In this document: piece by piece, positions 39,923-49,176 of the stretch | Layout: every line of letters begins with the position of its first letter | Position numbering within the stretch: the stretch's first letter is position 1 | Assembly (NCBI RefSeq): GCF_034009455.1 | Contig: NZ_CP125380.1 | Coordinates: 5,903,501-5,967,500, forward strand | Direction: 5' to 3' | DNA from: Pseudomonas sp. P5_109 | GTDB taxonomy: Bacteria > Pseudomonadota > Gammaproteobacteria > Pseudomonadales > Pseudomonadaceae | DNA length: 64,000 bases | Position numbers and translations under genes: made by a program | The notes under the pieces: model-generated | Database searches by the model: none | Seen by the model: the letters and a program-made list of their open reading frames with translations, nothing else | What the model was told of the DNA's origin: nothing

Positions 39923-40256
39923 GGGGTTTTCCGTACAACAGATGGGTGCAAACGGGCAGGTGCGCCAATGTGCCATTTTTCAGTGCAGCAACGCCATCCC
40001 CTTAGCCTGCTAACGACCTCCATCTTCATCGCCACAACCTTGATGGCGCAACGCCATGGTCTGAATCTTGCCTTCCTTGTCGGCTTGAACGCGGCTTCCT
40101 TACAAAGGAGGCCGACAATGGGAAGTTTTGCCACAGAGTCGGCCTACAGAGCGGACAAGGGTGAACTTTCGAGGCCTTTTTAGAGGGCACGGGTCGGCGG
40201 TGCAACAACCTCCGACGCACGCCAATAGTGCGTGGTGTCCAGAGGAGTCATGGGGC
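39923..40256. other. 334-bp divergent intergenic region with a possible leader peptide
   Basis: Separates the Fsr gene (minus) from a chemoreceptor (plus). It contains an unusually good Shine-Dalgarno, AAAGGAGG (40104-40111), 6 nt before an ATG at 40118 that opens a 21-codon frame ending TAG at 40183. Apart from this possible leader peptide I see no gene or known RNA. Confidence 0.5.
40118..40183 (+). CDS. Possible 21-residue leader peptide
   Basis: ATG at 40118 follows AAAGGAGG at ideal spacing. The frame reads M-G-S-F-A-T-E-S-A-Y-R and ends in L-S-R-P-F. A near-optimal ribosome site this close to the next gene (74 bp before it) suggests the frame is translated. No family is recognised and no attenuator hairpin is obvious. 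Confidence 0.35.
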   Translation: MGSFATESAYRADKGELSRPF

Positions 40257-42314
40257 ATGCAGGCTTTTTTATCACCGGGGATCGGGCTGCTGGGGCGTTT
40301 TGGTTTTGCACGCAAATTCCAGTTGTTGTTTCTGCTGTTTATCCTGCCGCTGGCCGGCAGCCTGTGGATGATCGGCCAGGATTATCGCGACAAACTCAAC
40401 CTGATCTCCGGCGAACGCGCCGGGGTGCGGCAACTGCTGGCGCTTGATGTGCTGGATGACCTGCTCGCCGCCCAGCGTGATCGCGCCGCCCGCTGGCGTG
40501 CCACGGAAACCAATCGCCAGCCAACGCCGGCCACCCTCGCCGCGATGGCCGCCTTCGATACGGTGCAGCCAGCCGTCAGCCAGGCCACTGCCGAGCTGGG
40601 CAATGCCCTGCAAAAAGAAGGTGCAGAAGGTCAGACGCTGACCCGCTACCAGTCCCTGCAAACCGCCCTCGATGGCCTTGACTCAAAAAGCCTGAGCAGT
40701 GTTGGCTGGTGGCCGGATGGCTACGATCGCTTCACCAACGCCTTGAGCGCCCTGCAAGCCTTGCGCGAGCAGATCGCCATGGACAATCGCCTGACGCTGG
40801 CGCCGTGGCTTGAGACTTATTTGCTGACGCAGATTTCCACCCAGCATGCGCCCGACCTGATCGAGCGGGTCGGTCGACTGGCGGCGGTAGGCCAGGCATC
40901 GGTTGTGTCCGGGCAATTCACCCTGCAAAGCCGCCTGCAACTGCGCGACCTGCGCAGCCGCATTGGCGACGCACGGGAGCAGTTGGTTAAAACCGCGAGC
41001 CTGCTCGAAGCACGTTTGCCCAGCGCCCTGCAAACCTGGGCCGGGCAATACCATGACAGCCTCAAGCGCCTCGATGCAGGCCTGAAAGTCCTTGATGACG
41101 GTGTATTCGGCGGCAGCATCAACCTCAAGCCGGATGACTTCGAACGCAGTCTCGATGCCCTGCTCACTGAACTCGCCTCGTTGCGCCAGCAGTCGCTGGT
41201 GTCGCTGGATCAACGCCTGGATTACTACCACGGCTCGGCGATCCGCCAGTTCATTGTGGCGGCCACCGTGTTGGGTTGCCTGTTACTGGCCGCGCTGTAT
41301 CTGTTCATCTGCTTGCAGGCTTCGATCCGTCGCAGCGCCAGCGGCATCACAGTACTGGCCGAGGCCTTGCGCGACGGCAATCTGAGCCTGCAAGTGCCGG
41401 TTCAAGGCCGGGACGAACTGGCAGTCATCAGCACCGCGCTGAACGTCGCCGTGGTGCAACTGCGCACCAGCCTGCAAGGGGTCGACCACGAAACCCTGCA
41501 ATTGAGCCACGCAGTGCAAGCCCTCAACCATCATTCCAGCGACGCCCTGGGTGAAGTCGAAGCCCAGCAGTTGCAGATCAGCCAGATTGCCGCGGCGGCG
41601 ACGCAACTGGCCGCCACCTCACAAGGGGTGGCCCACAGTTGCGAACAGGCCTCTGGCAGCGCCCAGCACACCCGGCGCATTGCCGCCGACAGCAGCCGTG
41701 ACAGCCAACGCACCACCGCGAGTATCCAGCAACTCAATCAACGCCTGAACGAGACCGCTGCGGCGCTGGGCCGGGTCAGCGAGCAGGGACAGCAGATTCA
41801 GCTGGTGGTCGACACCATTCGCGGCGTCGCCGAGCAGACCAACCTGTTGGCCCTCAACGCCGCCATCGAGGCGGCGCGGGCGGGCGAGCAAGGGCGTGGC
41901 TTCGCGGTGGTGGCCGATGAAGTACGCAGCCTGTCACAACGCACGCAATCGTCGACCGCACAGATAGCCGGTACGGTCGACAGCCTGCGTCACACCGTGA
42001 ACGAGGCCGTCAACCTGATGCAAGCCGCGTGCTCTCAGGCAGAGAATGATGCACAAACGGTCACCGACCTCGGTGAACGACTCGGGGAAATCGCCAGTGC
42101 CGTGCAGAGCGTCACCGATACCCTGGCGCAGATCGCCACGGCGGTTGAAGAACAGGCCAGTACCGCCGACGAGGTCAGCGGCAATATCCAGCAGGTCGAT
42201 CAAGCGGCGGTGCGTTTGCTCGAAGGGGCGCGCGCGGTGAATCAGGCAGCGGACACCTTGAGCCACGGCAGCAAGGCCCTCAGCGACAACACTGGACGCT
42301 TCCGTTTGAGTTGA
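40257..42314 (+). CDS. Methyl-accepting chemotaxis protein with helical periplasmic domain
   Basis: A 685-residue transmembrane chemoreceptor: TM1 at about 20-39, a long all-helical periplasmic domain of about 290 residues rich in Leu/Ala/Arg, and TM2 at about 332-352. A HAMP-like segment follows, then the signalling coil, with the tip [17 protein letters not shown] near 523-540. The sensory domain resembles nitrate-sensor (NIT-like) helical bundles more than Cache, but this is a guess. The ATG at 40257 follows AGAGGAG. It converges on the LysR gene with only 15 bp between. Confidence 0.9.
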   Translation: MQAFLSPGIGLLGRFGFARKFQLLFLLFILPLAGSLWMIGQDYRDKLNLISGERAGVRQLLALDVLDDLLAAQRDRAARWRATETNRQPTPATLAAMAAFDTVQPAVSQATAELGNALQKEGAEGQTLTRYQSLQTALDGLDSKSLSSVGWWPDGYDRFTNALSALQALREQIAMDNRLTLAPWLETYLLTQISTQHAPDLIERVGRLAAVGQASVVSGQFTLQSRLQLRDLRSRIGDAREQLVKTASLLEARLPSALQTWAGQYHDSLKRLDAGLKVLDDGVFGGSINLKPDDFERSLDALLTELASLRQQSLVSLDQRLDYYHGSAIRQFIVAATVLGCLLLAALYLFICLQASIRRSASGITVLAEALRDGNLSLQVPVQGRDELAVISTALNVAVVQLRTSLQGVDHETLQLSHAVQALNHHSSDALGEVEAQQLQISQIAAAATQLAATSQGVAHSCEQASGSAQHTRRIAADSSRDSQRTTASIQQLNQRLNETAAALGRVSEQGQQIQLVVDTIRGVAEQTNLLALNAAIEAARAGEQGRGFAVVADEVRSLSQRTQSSTAQIAGTVDSLRHTVNEAVNLMQAACSQAENDAQTVTDLGERLGEIASAVQSVTDTLAQIATAVEEQASTADEVSGNIQQVDQAAVRLLEGARAVNQAADTLSHGSKALSDNTGRFRLS

Positions 42315-42329
42315 ACCTGCCAGGACTTC

Positions 42330-43235
42330 TCAGGCGCGGATCACCGCCTCCGGGAAGTCCTGCTCCAGCTCGGTCTTGAGCCAGTCGATAAACCACGCCA
42401 CGTCCGCCGAGAGCTCGGCGGACGGCGTCAGCACCCGATAGCTTTCCAGCTTCACCTGCGCGTCCACCACCCGCACCAGCTTGCCGCTATGGAGTTCTTC
42501 GCGCACCAGCACTTCGTTGGCCAGTGCGATGCCCTGCCCGCTCTCGGCCACCGACAATGCATGGTCATTGTTGACGTAGAGCATGTCCGAATTGAGGTGG
42601 ATGTCGAGGTCGTTGGCGGCGAACCACAGGTTCCACCATTCGCCGTCATCGACGTGGATCAGGTTGTGCTTCACCAGGTCCGCCGGGCTGTCGATGGGCG
42701 CGACACTGGCCAGGTAGTCGGGGGAGCAGATCGGAAACACCCGAGGGCAAATCAGGCTGGTGCGCGAGTGGGCATATTGGCCATCCACCCCGTAGACGAT
42801 GCCGAGGTCAGCGCTTTTACCGTCGACTTCGGTGAAGGTGGAGTTGGGTTCGATGGCGAATTTCAAACCCGGGCGCAGATGGCGCATGGCCTCGATGCGC
42901 GGCATCAGCCAGCGCTTGGCGAACCCCGGCACCACCATGATGCGCAACCAGCGCTCGGCGTGTTTGGGCTGCGCCTCTTTTCCGGCCTCGATGATCAGTT
43001 GCAAGGCGGCGCTGATCTTGCGGTGGTACTTCTCCCCCGCCAGCGTCAGGTTGACCCCGCGAGAGGTGCGCTCGAACAGTTGGATGCCCAGCCAGTCTTC
43101 CAGCAACTTCACATGACGGCCGATGGCCGGCTGGGTCACGTGCAGGGCTTTGGAGGCTTCGACATAGCTGCCCAACCGGGCTGCGGCATCAAAGGCACGC
43201 ACCGCGTTGAGCGGCGGCAAACGGTGGTCGGGCAT
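42330..43235 (-). CDS. LysR-family regulator (GcvA-like) of the adjacent ABC importer
   Basis: A 301-residue LysR regulator. The N-terminal helix-turn-helix (about 8-65) reads L-N-A-V-R-A-F-D-A-A-A-R then V-T-Q-P-A-I-G-R-H-V-K, as in the GcvA branch. The C-terminal ligand domain follows. It is divergent from a polyamine-type ABC operon, which it probably controls. The palindrome GTTAAATTTTTTAAC lies 22 bp before its own start. The effector is unknown. I chose the ATG at 43235 because family homology begins there. Confidence 0.9.
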   Translation of the reverse strand: MPDHRLPPLNAVRAFDAAARLGSYVEASKALHVTQPAIGRHVKLLEDWLGIQLFERTSRGVNLTLAGEKYHRKISAALQLIIEAGKEAQPKHAERWLRIMVVPGFAKRWLMPRIEAMRHLRPGLKFAIEPNSTFTEVDGKSADLGIVYGVDGQYAHSRTSLICPRVFPICSPDYLASVAPIDSPADLVKHNLIHVDDGEWWNLWFAANDLDIHLNSDMLYVNNDHALSVAESGQGIALANEVLVREELHSGKLVRVVDAQVKLESYRVLTPSAELSADVAWFIDWLKTELEQDFPEAVIRA

Positions 43236-43256
43236 GAGTTCCGGGCGCCTTTTGCT

Positions 43257-43271
43257 GTTAAATTTTTTAAC
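43257..43271. promoter_or_regulatory. Probable LysR operator
   Basis: GTTAAATTTTTTAAC is a perfect inverted repeat (GTTAAA/TTTAAC with a 3-nt centre), and a half-site GTTAAAATT follows at 43281. It fits the T-N11-A rule for LysR sites and lies between the regulator and the ABC operon. Confidence 0.6.
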
Positions 43272-43463
43272 AACCCCTATGTTAAAATTGAAGTTTCGCC
43301 CCCGCAACCCCTCGCTGATAATCGATCCACAGCAGAACAAAAAAACAGCTGGTTACAACACCCGAACGCAATCTCGATCCTGCCCAGAAAAATAATATCC
43401 ATGGCCCGACGACACAGCTGTTTTCAGCCCGTGCGCAGGCGATGGGGGAATCGGAGGTAACGC

Positions 43464-44582
43464 ATGAATGCCCTGCATTCGCTGCAAACGCTGGCGGTGT
43501 CCATCCGCTCAGTGCGCAAGGTCTACGGTGATCCAAAGACTGGCCCGGTGGCGCTGAAAAGCATCGACCTGGACATTCGTGACAACGAGTTCTTCACCCT
43601 TCTCGGCCCTTCGGGCTGTGGCAAAACCACGCTCCTGCGGATGATCGCCGGGTTCGAATTCCCTACCGAAGGCGAAATTCTGCTCTACGGCGAAAACATC
43701 GCCGACCGCCCGCCCTTCCAGCGCCCGGTCAACACGGTGTTCCAGCATTACGCACTGTTCCCGCACATGACCATCGCCGAGAACCTGGCCTTCGGTCTTG
43801 AGTCCCACCCGATGGGCAAAGTCCTGAACAAAACGCAGATGGCCGAACGGGTGCGCGAGATGCTCGCCCTGGTACAGATGGAGCGTTTCGCCAATCGCAA
43901 GCCGGCGCAACTGTCCGGCGGTCAGCAACAGCGCGTCGCCCTCGCTCGCGCACTGGCGCCGCACCCCAAAGTCTTGCTGCTCGACGAACCGCTTTCGGCG
44001 CTGGACCTCAAGCTGCGCCAGGCCATGCGCGAAGAGCTGAAAACCATTCAGGCGCGCACCGGCATCACCTTCATCTTTGTCACCCACGACCAGGAAGAAG
44101 CGCTGACCATGTCCGATCGCATCGCCGTGTTGTCCGAAGGCGAAGTGCAGCAGGTCGGCCGCCCGGAAGACATCTACGAGCGCCCGCGCAATCGCTTTGT
44201 CGCGGACTTCATCGGCGAAACCAACTTCATCGAAGGCACGGTCACCCGCGTCGAAGACGGCCTGGCCTGGTTCGCCGGCCCAGCGGGACATCCGCTGCCT
44301 GCGCAGCCGTGCAGCGATGTGCGGGTCGGTGCCAGCGTTGCGTTGTCGGTGCGCCCCGAGCGTTTGCATCTGGTGCCAGCCACCACTGAAAACGCTCTGC
44401 CGTGCCGCATAGAAGCGCAGATCTACCTCGGCACCGACCTGCAATACCAGGTCAGCCTGAGCGACGGTTCGCGCCTCACCGTACGCACCCCCAACTGCGT
44501 CGACCAGAGCAAGCGTTTCGCCGTCGGCAGCGAGGCCGGTCTGCTGTTCGACCAGGGCAGCGCCAGCGTCCTGCACGATTGA
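43464..44582 (+). CDS. ABC importer ATPase, PotA-type (spermidine/putrescine family)
   Basis: Drives import by ATP hydrolysis at the inner membrane face. The 372 residues show Walker A G-P-S-G-C-G-K-T-T near 48, the Q-loop, the signature L-S-G-G-Q-Q-Q-R near 150, Walker B L-L-L-D-E-P and the H-loop in V-T-H-D-Q. A TOBE regulatory domain follows. It is the first gene of an ATPase-permease-permease-binding protein-amidase operon. The family handles polyamines and related cations; the exact substrate is not shown. Confidence 0.92.
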   Translation: MNALHSLQTLAVSIRSVRKVYGDPKTGPVALKSIDLDIRDNEFFTLLGPSGCGKTTLLRMIAGFEFPTEGEILLYGENIADRPPFQRPVNTVFQHYALFPHMTIAENLAFGLESHPMGKVLNKTQMAERVREMLALVQMERFANRKPAQLSGGQQQRVALARALAPHPKVLLLDEPLSALDLKLRQAMREELKTIQARTGITFIFVTHDQEEALTMSDRIAVLSEGEVQQVGRPEDIYERPRNRFVADFIGETNFIEGTVTRVEDGLAWFAGPAGHPLPAQPCSDVRVGASVALSVRPERLHLVPATTENALPCRIEAQIYLGTDLQYQVSLSDGSRLTVRTPNCVDQSKRFAVGSEAGLLFDQGSASVLHD

Positions 44583-44597
44583 GCACGAGGAATTGCC

Positions 44598-45518
44598 ATG
44601 CACGCTTTACCGATTGCCAACACGCTGGAACGTCGGCGGGCCTTCCAGAGCTTTCTCGGAGTCAGCCCGGCGCTGATCGCCATCGGCCTGTTCCTGATCG
44701 TGCCGATCCTGATCGTCATCGGCTACTCGCTGATGGAAGCCAACCCCTACGGCGGGGTGAACAAGGTCTTCAGCACTGACGCCTACACCTCGCTGCTGTT
44801 CGAGCGGCAACTGGACGACAGCCTGGCCTTCGCCGACTCCTACCTGATCATCGCCCTGCGCTCGATCGGCATCGCCGGGTTGACCACGGTCATCACCCTG
44901 CTGATCGGATTTCCGGTGGCGGTGTGGCTGGCGATGCAACCGGCCCATCGTCGCGGCTTGCTGATTTTCCTGATCACCGTGCCGTTCTGGGCCAACCTGT
45001 TGATCCGCACCTATGCGTGGATTCTGCTGCTGCGCAACACCGGGGTGATCAACAACAGCCTCATGGGCCTCGGGGTCATCGACCAGCCGCTGCAACTGCT
45101 CTACACCGACGGCGCGGTGCTGCTGGGGCTGGTCTACACCTACGCGCCCTTCGTCGTGCTGCCGATCTACGCCACCCTGGAGAAGATGGACATCCGCCTG
45201 CTCGAGGCCGCTCAGGATCTCTACGCCGGGCGCGTGCGCACCTTGCGCAAGGTGGTATTGCCGATCGCCAAGCCGGGAATTCTTGCCGGCGCCATCCTAA
45301 CTTTCGTGCCTTGCCTGGGCGCGATGATCGCTCCGGAACTGCTCGGCGGCGGCACGCGGATGATGCTCGGCAACCTGATCTTCCGGCAGTTCAGCGATGC
45401 GCGTAACTGGCCATTCGGCGCGGCCCTGTCGTTGGTGCTGATGGCTGCAGTGATGTTGGTACTGACGGTTTATGCCTTGCGTGCCGAACGCCAGCGCATC
45501 GCCAAAGGAGGTGCGTGA
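44598..45518 (+). CDS. ABC importer permease, PotB-type
   Basis: A 306-residue inner-membrane permease with six helices. The first (A-L-I-A-I-G-L-F-L-I-V-P) lies near residue 25. The EAA loop that contacts the ATPase reads E-A-A-Q-D-L-Y-A-G-R near 203. It lies 15 bp after the ATPase gene, and its stop overlaps the next permease start (ATGA). Confidence 0.93.
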   Translation: MHALPIANTLERRRAFQSFLGVSPALIAIGLFLIVPILIVIGYSLMEANPYGGVNKVFSTDAYTSLLFERQLDDSLAFADSYLIIALRSIGIAGLTTVITLLIGFPVAVWLAMQPAHRRGLLIFLITVPFWANLLIRTYAWILLLRNTGVINNSLMGLGVIDQPLQLLYTDGAVLLGLVYTYAPFVVLPIYATLEKMDIRLLEAAQDLYAGRVRTLRKVVLPIAKPGILAGAILTFVPCLGAMIAPELLGGGTRMMLGNLIFRQFSDARNWPFGAALSLVLMAAVMLVLTVYALRAERQRIAKGGA

Positions 45519-46324
45519 TGATCAGCCTGTTCAAACGCAACACGCTGGGCGTGCAGGATTTCTCCGGCTTCGGCGGCTTCAGTTTCCTGTTCTACCTGTA
45601 CCTCTACGCGCCCATCGTGGTGCTGGTGGTGTTCTCGTTCAACGCCAACCAGTCGGCTACGGTGTGGACCGGTTTCAGCCTCGACTGGTATCGCGCGGCC
45701 TTCGCCAACCAGGCGTTGCGTCAGGCGGCCGGCAACAGCCTGTTGATCGCGGTATGCGCCAGCATGGTCGCCACGGCCATCGCCACCCTCGCCGCCCTCG
45801 GCACTTCACGGGGTGCGAAGTTCAAGGGCCTGCAATTGTCCATGGGCGCGATCATGTTGCCCCTGGTGCTGCCGGAAATCGTGGTCGGCGTCGCCACCCT
45901 CGCGCTGTTCTCCACCATCGGCCTGTCCCTGGGCTACGGCAACCTGATCATCGCCCATACGGTGTTCTGTATTCCGTTTGCCTTTCTGCCGATACGGGCA
46001 CGCCTGAACGACATGGACCTGTCCCTGGAACAAGCCTCGGCCGACCTCTATGCCGGCCCGTGGCGGACCTTCCGCAAGGTCACCCTGCCGCTGCTGATGC
46101 CGGGGATTTTCTCCGGGCTGATGCTGGCCTTCATCGTGTCGCTGGATAACTTCGTGATCTCGATGATGGTCTCCCAGGCCGGCACCACCACCTTGCCGAT
46201 CTTCATCTTCGGCCTGTTGCGCATGGGCGTGACACCCGACGTCAACGCCGTCTCGACCCTGATCCTGGGCGTCTCGGTGCTGTTCGTGACCCTTTCCTGG
46301 CTGCTGGGCAAAAAGAAATCCTGA
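45518..46324 (+). CDS. ABC importer permease, PotC-type
   Basis: A 268-residue second permease of the same importer, with hydrophobic helices from F-L-F-Y-L-Y-L-Y-A-P-I-V-V onward and an EAA loop reading E-Q-A-S-A-D-L-Y-A-G. ATG at 45518 overlaps the PotB-type stop, so the two permeases are probably made in equal amounts. An ATG-preceding GTG one codon upstream is less likely. Confidence 0.93.
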   Translation: MISLFKRNTLGVQDFSGFGGFSFLFYLYLYAPIVVLVVFSFNANQSATVWTGFSLDWYRAAFANQALRQAAGNSLLIAVCASMVATAIATLAALGTSRGAKFKGLQLSMGAIMLPLVLPEIVVGVATLALFSTIGLSLGYGNLIIAHTVFCIPFAFLPIRARLNDMDLSLEQASADLYAGPWRTFRKVTLPLLMPGIFSGLMLAFIVSLDNFVISMMVSQAGTTTLPIFIFGLLRMGVTPDVNAVSTLILGVSVLFVTLSWLLGKKKS

Positions 46325-46351
46325 ACCTTCTACGTACTGTGGGGAAATAGC

Positions 46352-47398
46352 ATGAGCAAGTGGATTAAAAGCATCGGCGCATCGTTGTTCCTGACTTTGC
46401 CGCTGACCATGGCCGGCAGCGTTCAGGCCGCGGAAAAACTCAACGTGGTGAGCTGGAGCGGCTACTTTTCGCCGGAAATTCTTGCCAAGTTCCAGAAGGA
46501 GACCGGCATTGAAGTCACCGTCGACTCCTACGACTCCAACGAAACCCTGCTGGCCAAATTGAAACAGGGCGGTGCCGGTTATGACGTGGCGATTCCGTCG
46601 CACCAGTTCGTGCCGATCCTGATCAAGGAAAAGCTGCTGGAGCGTTTCGACCCGGTCAACGAGCCCTACTACGCCAGCGTCGTCGACAACCTGAAAAAAC
46701 CCACCTGGGACCCGGAAGGCGCCTACTCCGTGCCGTTCATCTGGGGCACCACCAGCGTGGTGCTCAACACCGAGCGCTACAAGGGCCCTGCCGACAGCCT
46801 CAAGGTGCTTTACGAGCCGCCGGCCGAGCTGCAAGGGCGGATCAACATGTTCGACTCCGTCAGTGACGTGGTGGACATGGCCAGCCTGTACCTTAACATC
46901 CCGCTGTGCAGCGAAGACCCGAAGCAGATGCAGCAGATCCTGACCCTGCTCAAGGCACAGAAACCTTTCGTCAAGACCTACAGTTCCAAGGCGGGCTCGA
47001 TTCGCGAAAACCTCGCCTCGGGTGAAATCGACATGTCGACCTTCTGGGGCGGTTCGTCGATGCGCGCCCGCGAGATGAAACCGAGCCTGAAATACCTGTA
47101 CCCGAAAGAAGGTGTGCTGGCCTGGGTCGACAACATGGTCATCCCGACCGGCAGCAAGAACCCGGCGAACGCCAAGGCCTTCATCGCGTTCCTCAGCCAG
47201 CCTGAAAACGCGGCGATGACCCAGAACTTCCTCAAGCACCAGAGCCCGATCAAGGGGGTGGAACCGTTCCTCGACGCAGGCCTGAAAGATGCGCCGGAAC
47301 TGCACATTCCCGAAGGTACTCCAGTGGTGTTCAGCAAGACCTGCGGCGAAGGCGCAATCCGCCTGGCCGACCGTCTCTGGACCAACCTGATGCGTTGA
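46352..47398 (+). CDS. Periplasmic polyamine-type binding protein, PotD-type
   Basis: Captures the substrate in the periplasm for the importer. The 348 residues include a signal peptide (M-S-K-W-I-K-S-I then a hydrophobic core, cleaved near V-Q-A-A). The mature part starts with L-N-V-V-S-W-S-G-Y-F, typical of PotD/PotF proteins, whose Trp/Tyr at this position line the ligand pocket. The absence of other catabolic genes leaves the ligand open, but the linked amidase suggests an amide or acylated amine. Confidence 0.92.
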   Translation: MSKWIKSIGASLFLTLPLTMAGSVQAAEKLNVVSWSGYFSPEILAKFQKETGIEVTVDSYDSNETLLAKLKQGGAGYDVAIPSHQFVPILIKEKLLERFDPVNEPYYASVVDNLKKPTWDPEGAYSVPFIWGTTSVVLNTERYKGPADSLKVLYEPPAELQGRINMFDSVSDVVDMASLYLNIPLCSEDPKQMQQILTLLKAQKPFVKTYSSKAGSIRENLASGEIDMSTFWGGSSMRAREMKPSLKYLYPKEGVLAWVDNMVIPTGSKNPANAKAFIAFLSQPENAAMTQNFLKHQSPIKGVEPFLDAGLKDAPELHIPEGTPVVFSKTCGEGAIRLADRLWTNLMR

Positions 47399-47405
47399 TC
47401 GCCAC

Positions 47406-47433
47406 CGCCCCGACGCAATGGCGGGGCGTTTTT
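47406..47433 (+). terminator. Terminator between the binding-protein and amidase genes
   Basis: CGCCCCG and CGGGGCG form a 7-bp stem with a 9-nt loop, followed by five T. Being inside the operon, it may reduce rather than stop amidase transcription. Confidence 0.8.
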
Positions 47434-47458
47434 CCAGCCGTCTGAAAGGCCGCTTGCA

Positions 47459-48913
47459 ATGAACTCTAACAACATCAGCGAACTGGTCCTGCTGCAGGCC
47501 CACGAGCTCGCCGAACGCATCCGCCTGCGCCAGGTTTCCTGCCGGGAAGTGATGCAGACTTATCTTGCCCATATCGAACGCTTCAACCCGCAGGTCAACG
47601 CGCTGGTGAGCCTGCAGGCACCGGAAGACCTGCTGGCCCAGGCGGATGTCCGCGACGCCGAACTGGCGAAAGGCCAATACCGTGGCTGGATGCACGGCCT
47701 GCCCCACGCCATCAAGGACCTGTCCCTGACCCAAGGCATACGCACCACCCTGGGTTCGCCGCTGTACAAGGACTTCATCCCCGAGCGCGACGGCATCATG
47801 GTCGAGCGGATCAAGGCTGCTGGCGCGATCATCATCGGCAAGAGCAACACCCCGGAATTCGGCCTCGGCTCGCAAAGCTATAACCCGATCTTCGGAGCGA
47901 CCGGTTGCGCCTACGACCCGAGCAAGACCGCTGGCGGCAGTAGCGGCGGCGCGGCGGCGGCGCTGGCCATGCACCTGGTGCCGGTGGCCGACGGCAGCGA
48001 CATGATGGGCTCGCTGCGCAACCCGGCCGCGTTCAACAACATCTTCGGTTTCCGTCCGTCCCAGGGCCGCGTGCCCTTCGATGACAGTGCCGACCTGTTC
48101 ATCGACCAACTCGGCTACGAAGGCCCCATGGCGCGCAGCGTGCGCGATGCGGCGTTGCTGCTGTCGGTGCAGGCCGGGGCCGATGCGCGGGCGCCACTGT
48201 CGATTGCCGAATCCGGAAGTGCCTTTGCGGCACCGTTGGATCGGGACTTCAAAGGCACGCGCCTGGGCTGGCTCGGCGACTTCAACGGCTACCTGCCGAT
48301 GGAAAAAGGCATCCTCTCGCTGTGCGAAAAAGCCTTTGCTGATTTCGAAAGCCTGGGTTGCCACGTCGAGCACGTTCAGTCCGAATTCGCGCCAGAGAAG
48401 CTGTGGAGCAGTTGGCGAACCTTGCGTCACTGGATGGTCGCCGGCTCGTTAGGCGCAACTTATGCCGACCCGCAAAAACGCGCCTTGTTGAAACCGGAAG
48501 CCTGCTGGGAAGTGGAAAACGGCCTGAAACTCTCGGCCACTGATGTGTTTGCCGCGTCGGTGACGCGCAGCGACTGGTATCGGGCGATCTGCCGAATGTT
48601 CGAAAAGTACGATTACCTGCTATTGCCCAGCGCCCAGGTATTTCCGTTCGACAAGACCCAAGCGTGGCCCGCGTCTATTGAAGGCGTGAGCATGGACACC
48701 TATCACCGCTGGATGGAAGTGGTCATTCCCGGCACCTTGTCCGGCTGCCCGGTGGCTAACGTACAGGTCGGCTTCAACGCCAGCGGCCTGCCCATGGGCC
48801 TGCAAATCATCGGCAGACACCAGGCCGACTTCGCTGTCCTGCAATTGGCGCACGCCTATGAACAGGCCAGTCGCTGGTTCCAGCGCTGCCCTTCCCCCCT
48901 GCTCAGAGGATAG
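47459..48913 (+). CDS. Amidase-signature family hydrolase
   Basis: A 484-residue amidase with the Ser-cisSer-Lys triad. Lys86 lies in H-A-I-K-D, the Gly/Ser-rich motif G-G-S-S-G-G is at 159-164, and the nucleophile is probably Ser185 in M-G-S-L-R. The residue before the G-S is Met where most members have Gly. It hydrolyses an amide of unknown identity, perhaps one brought in by the linked importer. It is the last gene of the operon, 60 bp after the binding protein. Confidence 0.88.
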   Translation: MNSNNISELVLLQAHELAERIRLRQVSCREVMQTYLAHIERFNPQVNALVSLQAPEDLLAQADVRDAELAKGQYRGWMHGLPHAIKDLSLTQGIRTTLGSPLYKDFIPERDGIMVERIKAAGAIIIGKSNTPEFGLGSQSYNPIFGATGCAYDPSKTAGGSSGGAAAALAMHLVPVADGSDMMGSLRNPAAFNNIFGFRPSQGRVPFDDSADLFIDQLGYEGPMARSVRDAALLLSVQAGADARAPLSIAESGSAFAAPLDRDFKGTRLGWLGDFNGYLPMEKGILSLCEKAFADFESLGCHVEHVQSEFAPEKLWSSWRTLRHWMVAGSLGATYADPQKRALLKPEACWEVENGLKLSATDVFAASVTRSDWYRAICRMFEKYDYLLLPSAQVFPFDKTQAWPASIEGVSMDTYHRWMEVVIPGTLSGCPVANVQVGFNASGLPMGLQIIGRHQADFAVLQLAHAYEQASRWFQRCPSPLLRG

Positions 48914-49000
48914 ATTTTGATAAACGGTTGAAAGCGCAGAGAAATATTTTAGATTTATGCTTGACGCATCCCCGTTACCGGTGAATAATGCGCGCCACTT

Positions 49001-49077
49001 GGCTACATAGCTCAGTTGGTTAGAGCATAGCATTCATAATGCTGGGGTCCGGGGTTCAAGTCCCTGTGTAGCCACCA
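49001..49077 (+). tRNA. tRNA-Met (anticodon CAT)
   Basis: Cloverleaf with acceptor GGCTACA/TGTAGCC, an A discriminator, encoded CCA, D-arm GCTCAGTTGGTTAGAGC, anticodon CAT at 49035-49037, and T-arm GGGTTCAAGTCCC. The acceptor starts with a normal pair, so it is the elongator Met (or Ile2) type rather than the initiator. A terminator follows at once. Confidence 0.95.
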
Positions 49078-49083
49078 AGTACT

Positions 49084-49117
49084 AAAAACGGCTTACCGCA
49101 AGGTAGGCCGTTTTTTT
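49084..49117 (+). terminator. Terminator after tRNA-Met
   Basis: AAAAACGGCTTACC, loop GCAA, GGTAGGCCG, then seven T. The same GGCTTACC/GGTAGGCC stem appears again after the ggt gene. Confidence 0.9.
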
Positions 49118-49176
49118 ATGCCTCGAAAAAATGCGCTGCGGTGACAGGAAAATCCCGCACCGCATGCACGCCTCGA

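Noticed and set aside
45806..48430. 874-codon open frame on the minus strand
   Set aside because: It runs opposite to the permease, binding-protein and amidase genes, which have clear motifs. Its product is His/Gln/Gly-rich without a domain, as expected for a shadow in high-GC DNA.
49001..49077. tRNA-Met as an integration site of an island
   Set aside because: No integrase lies nearby and no duplicate of the tRNA 3' end was noticed downstream.
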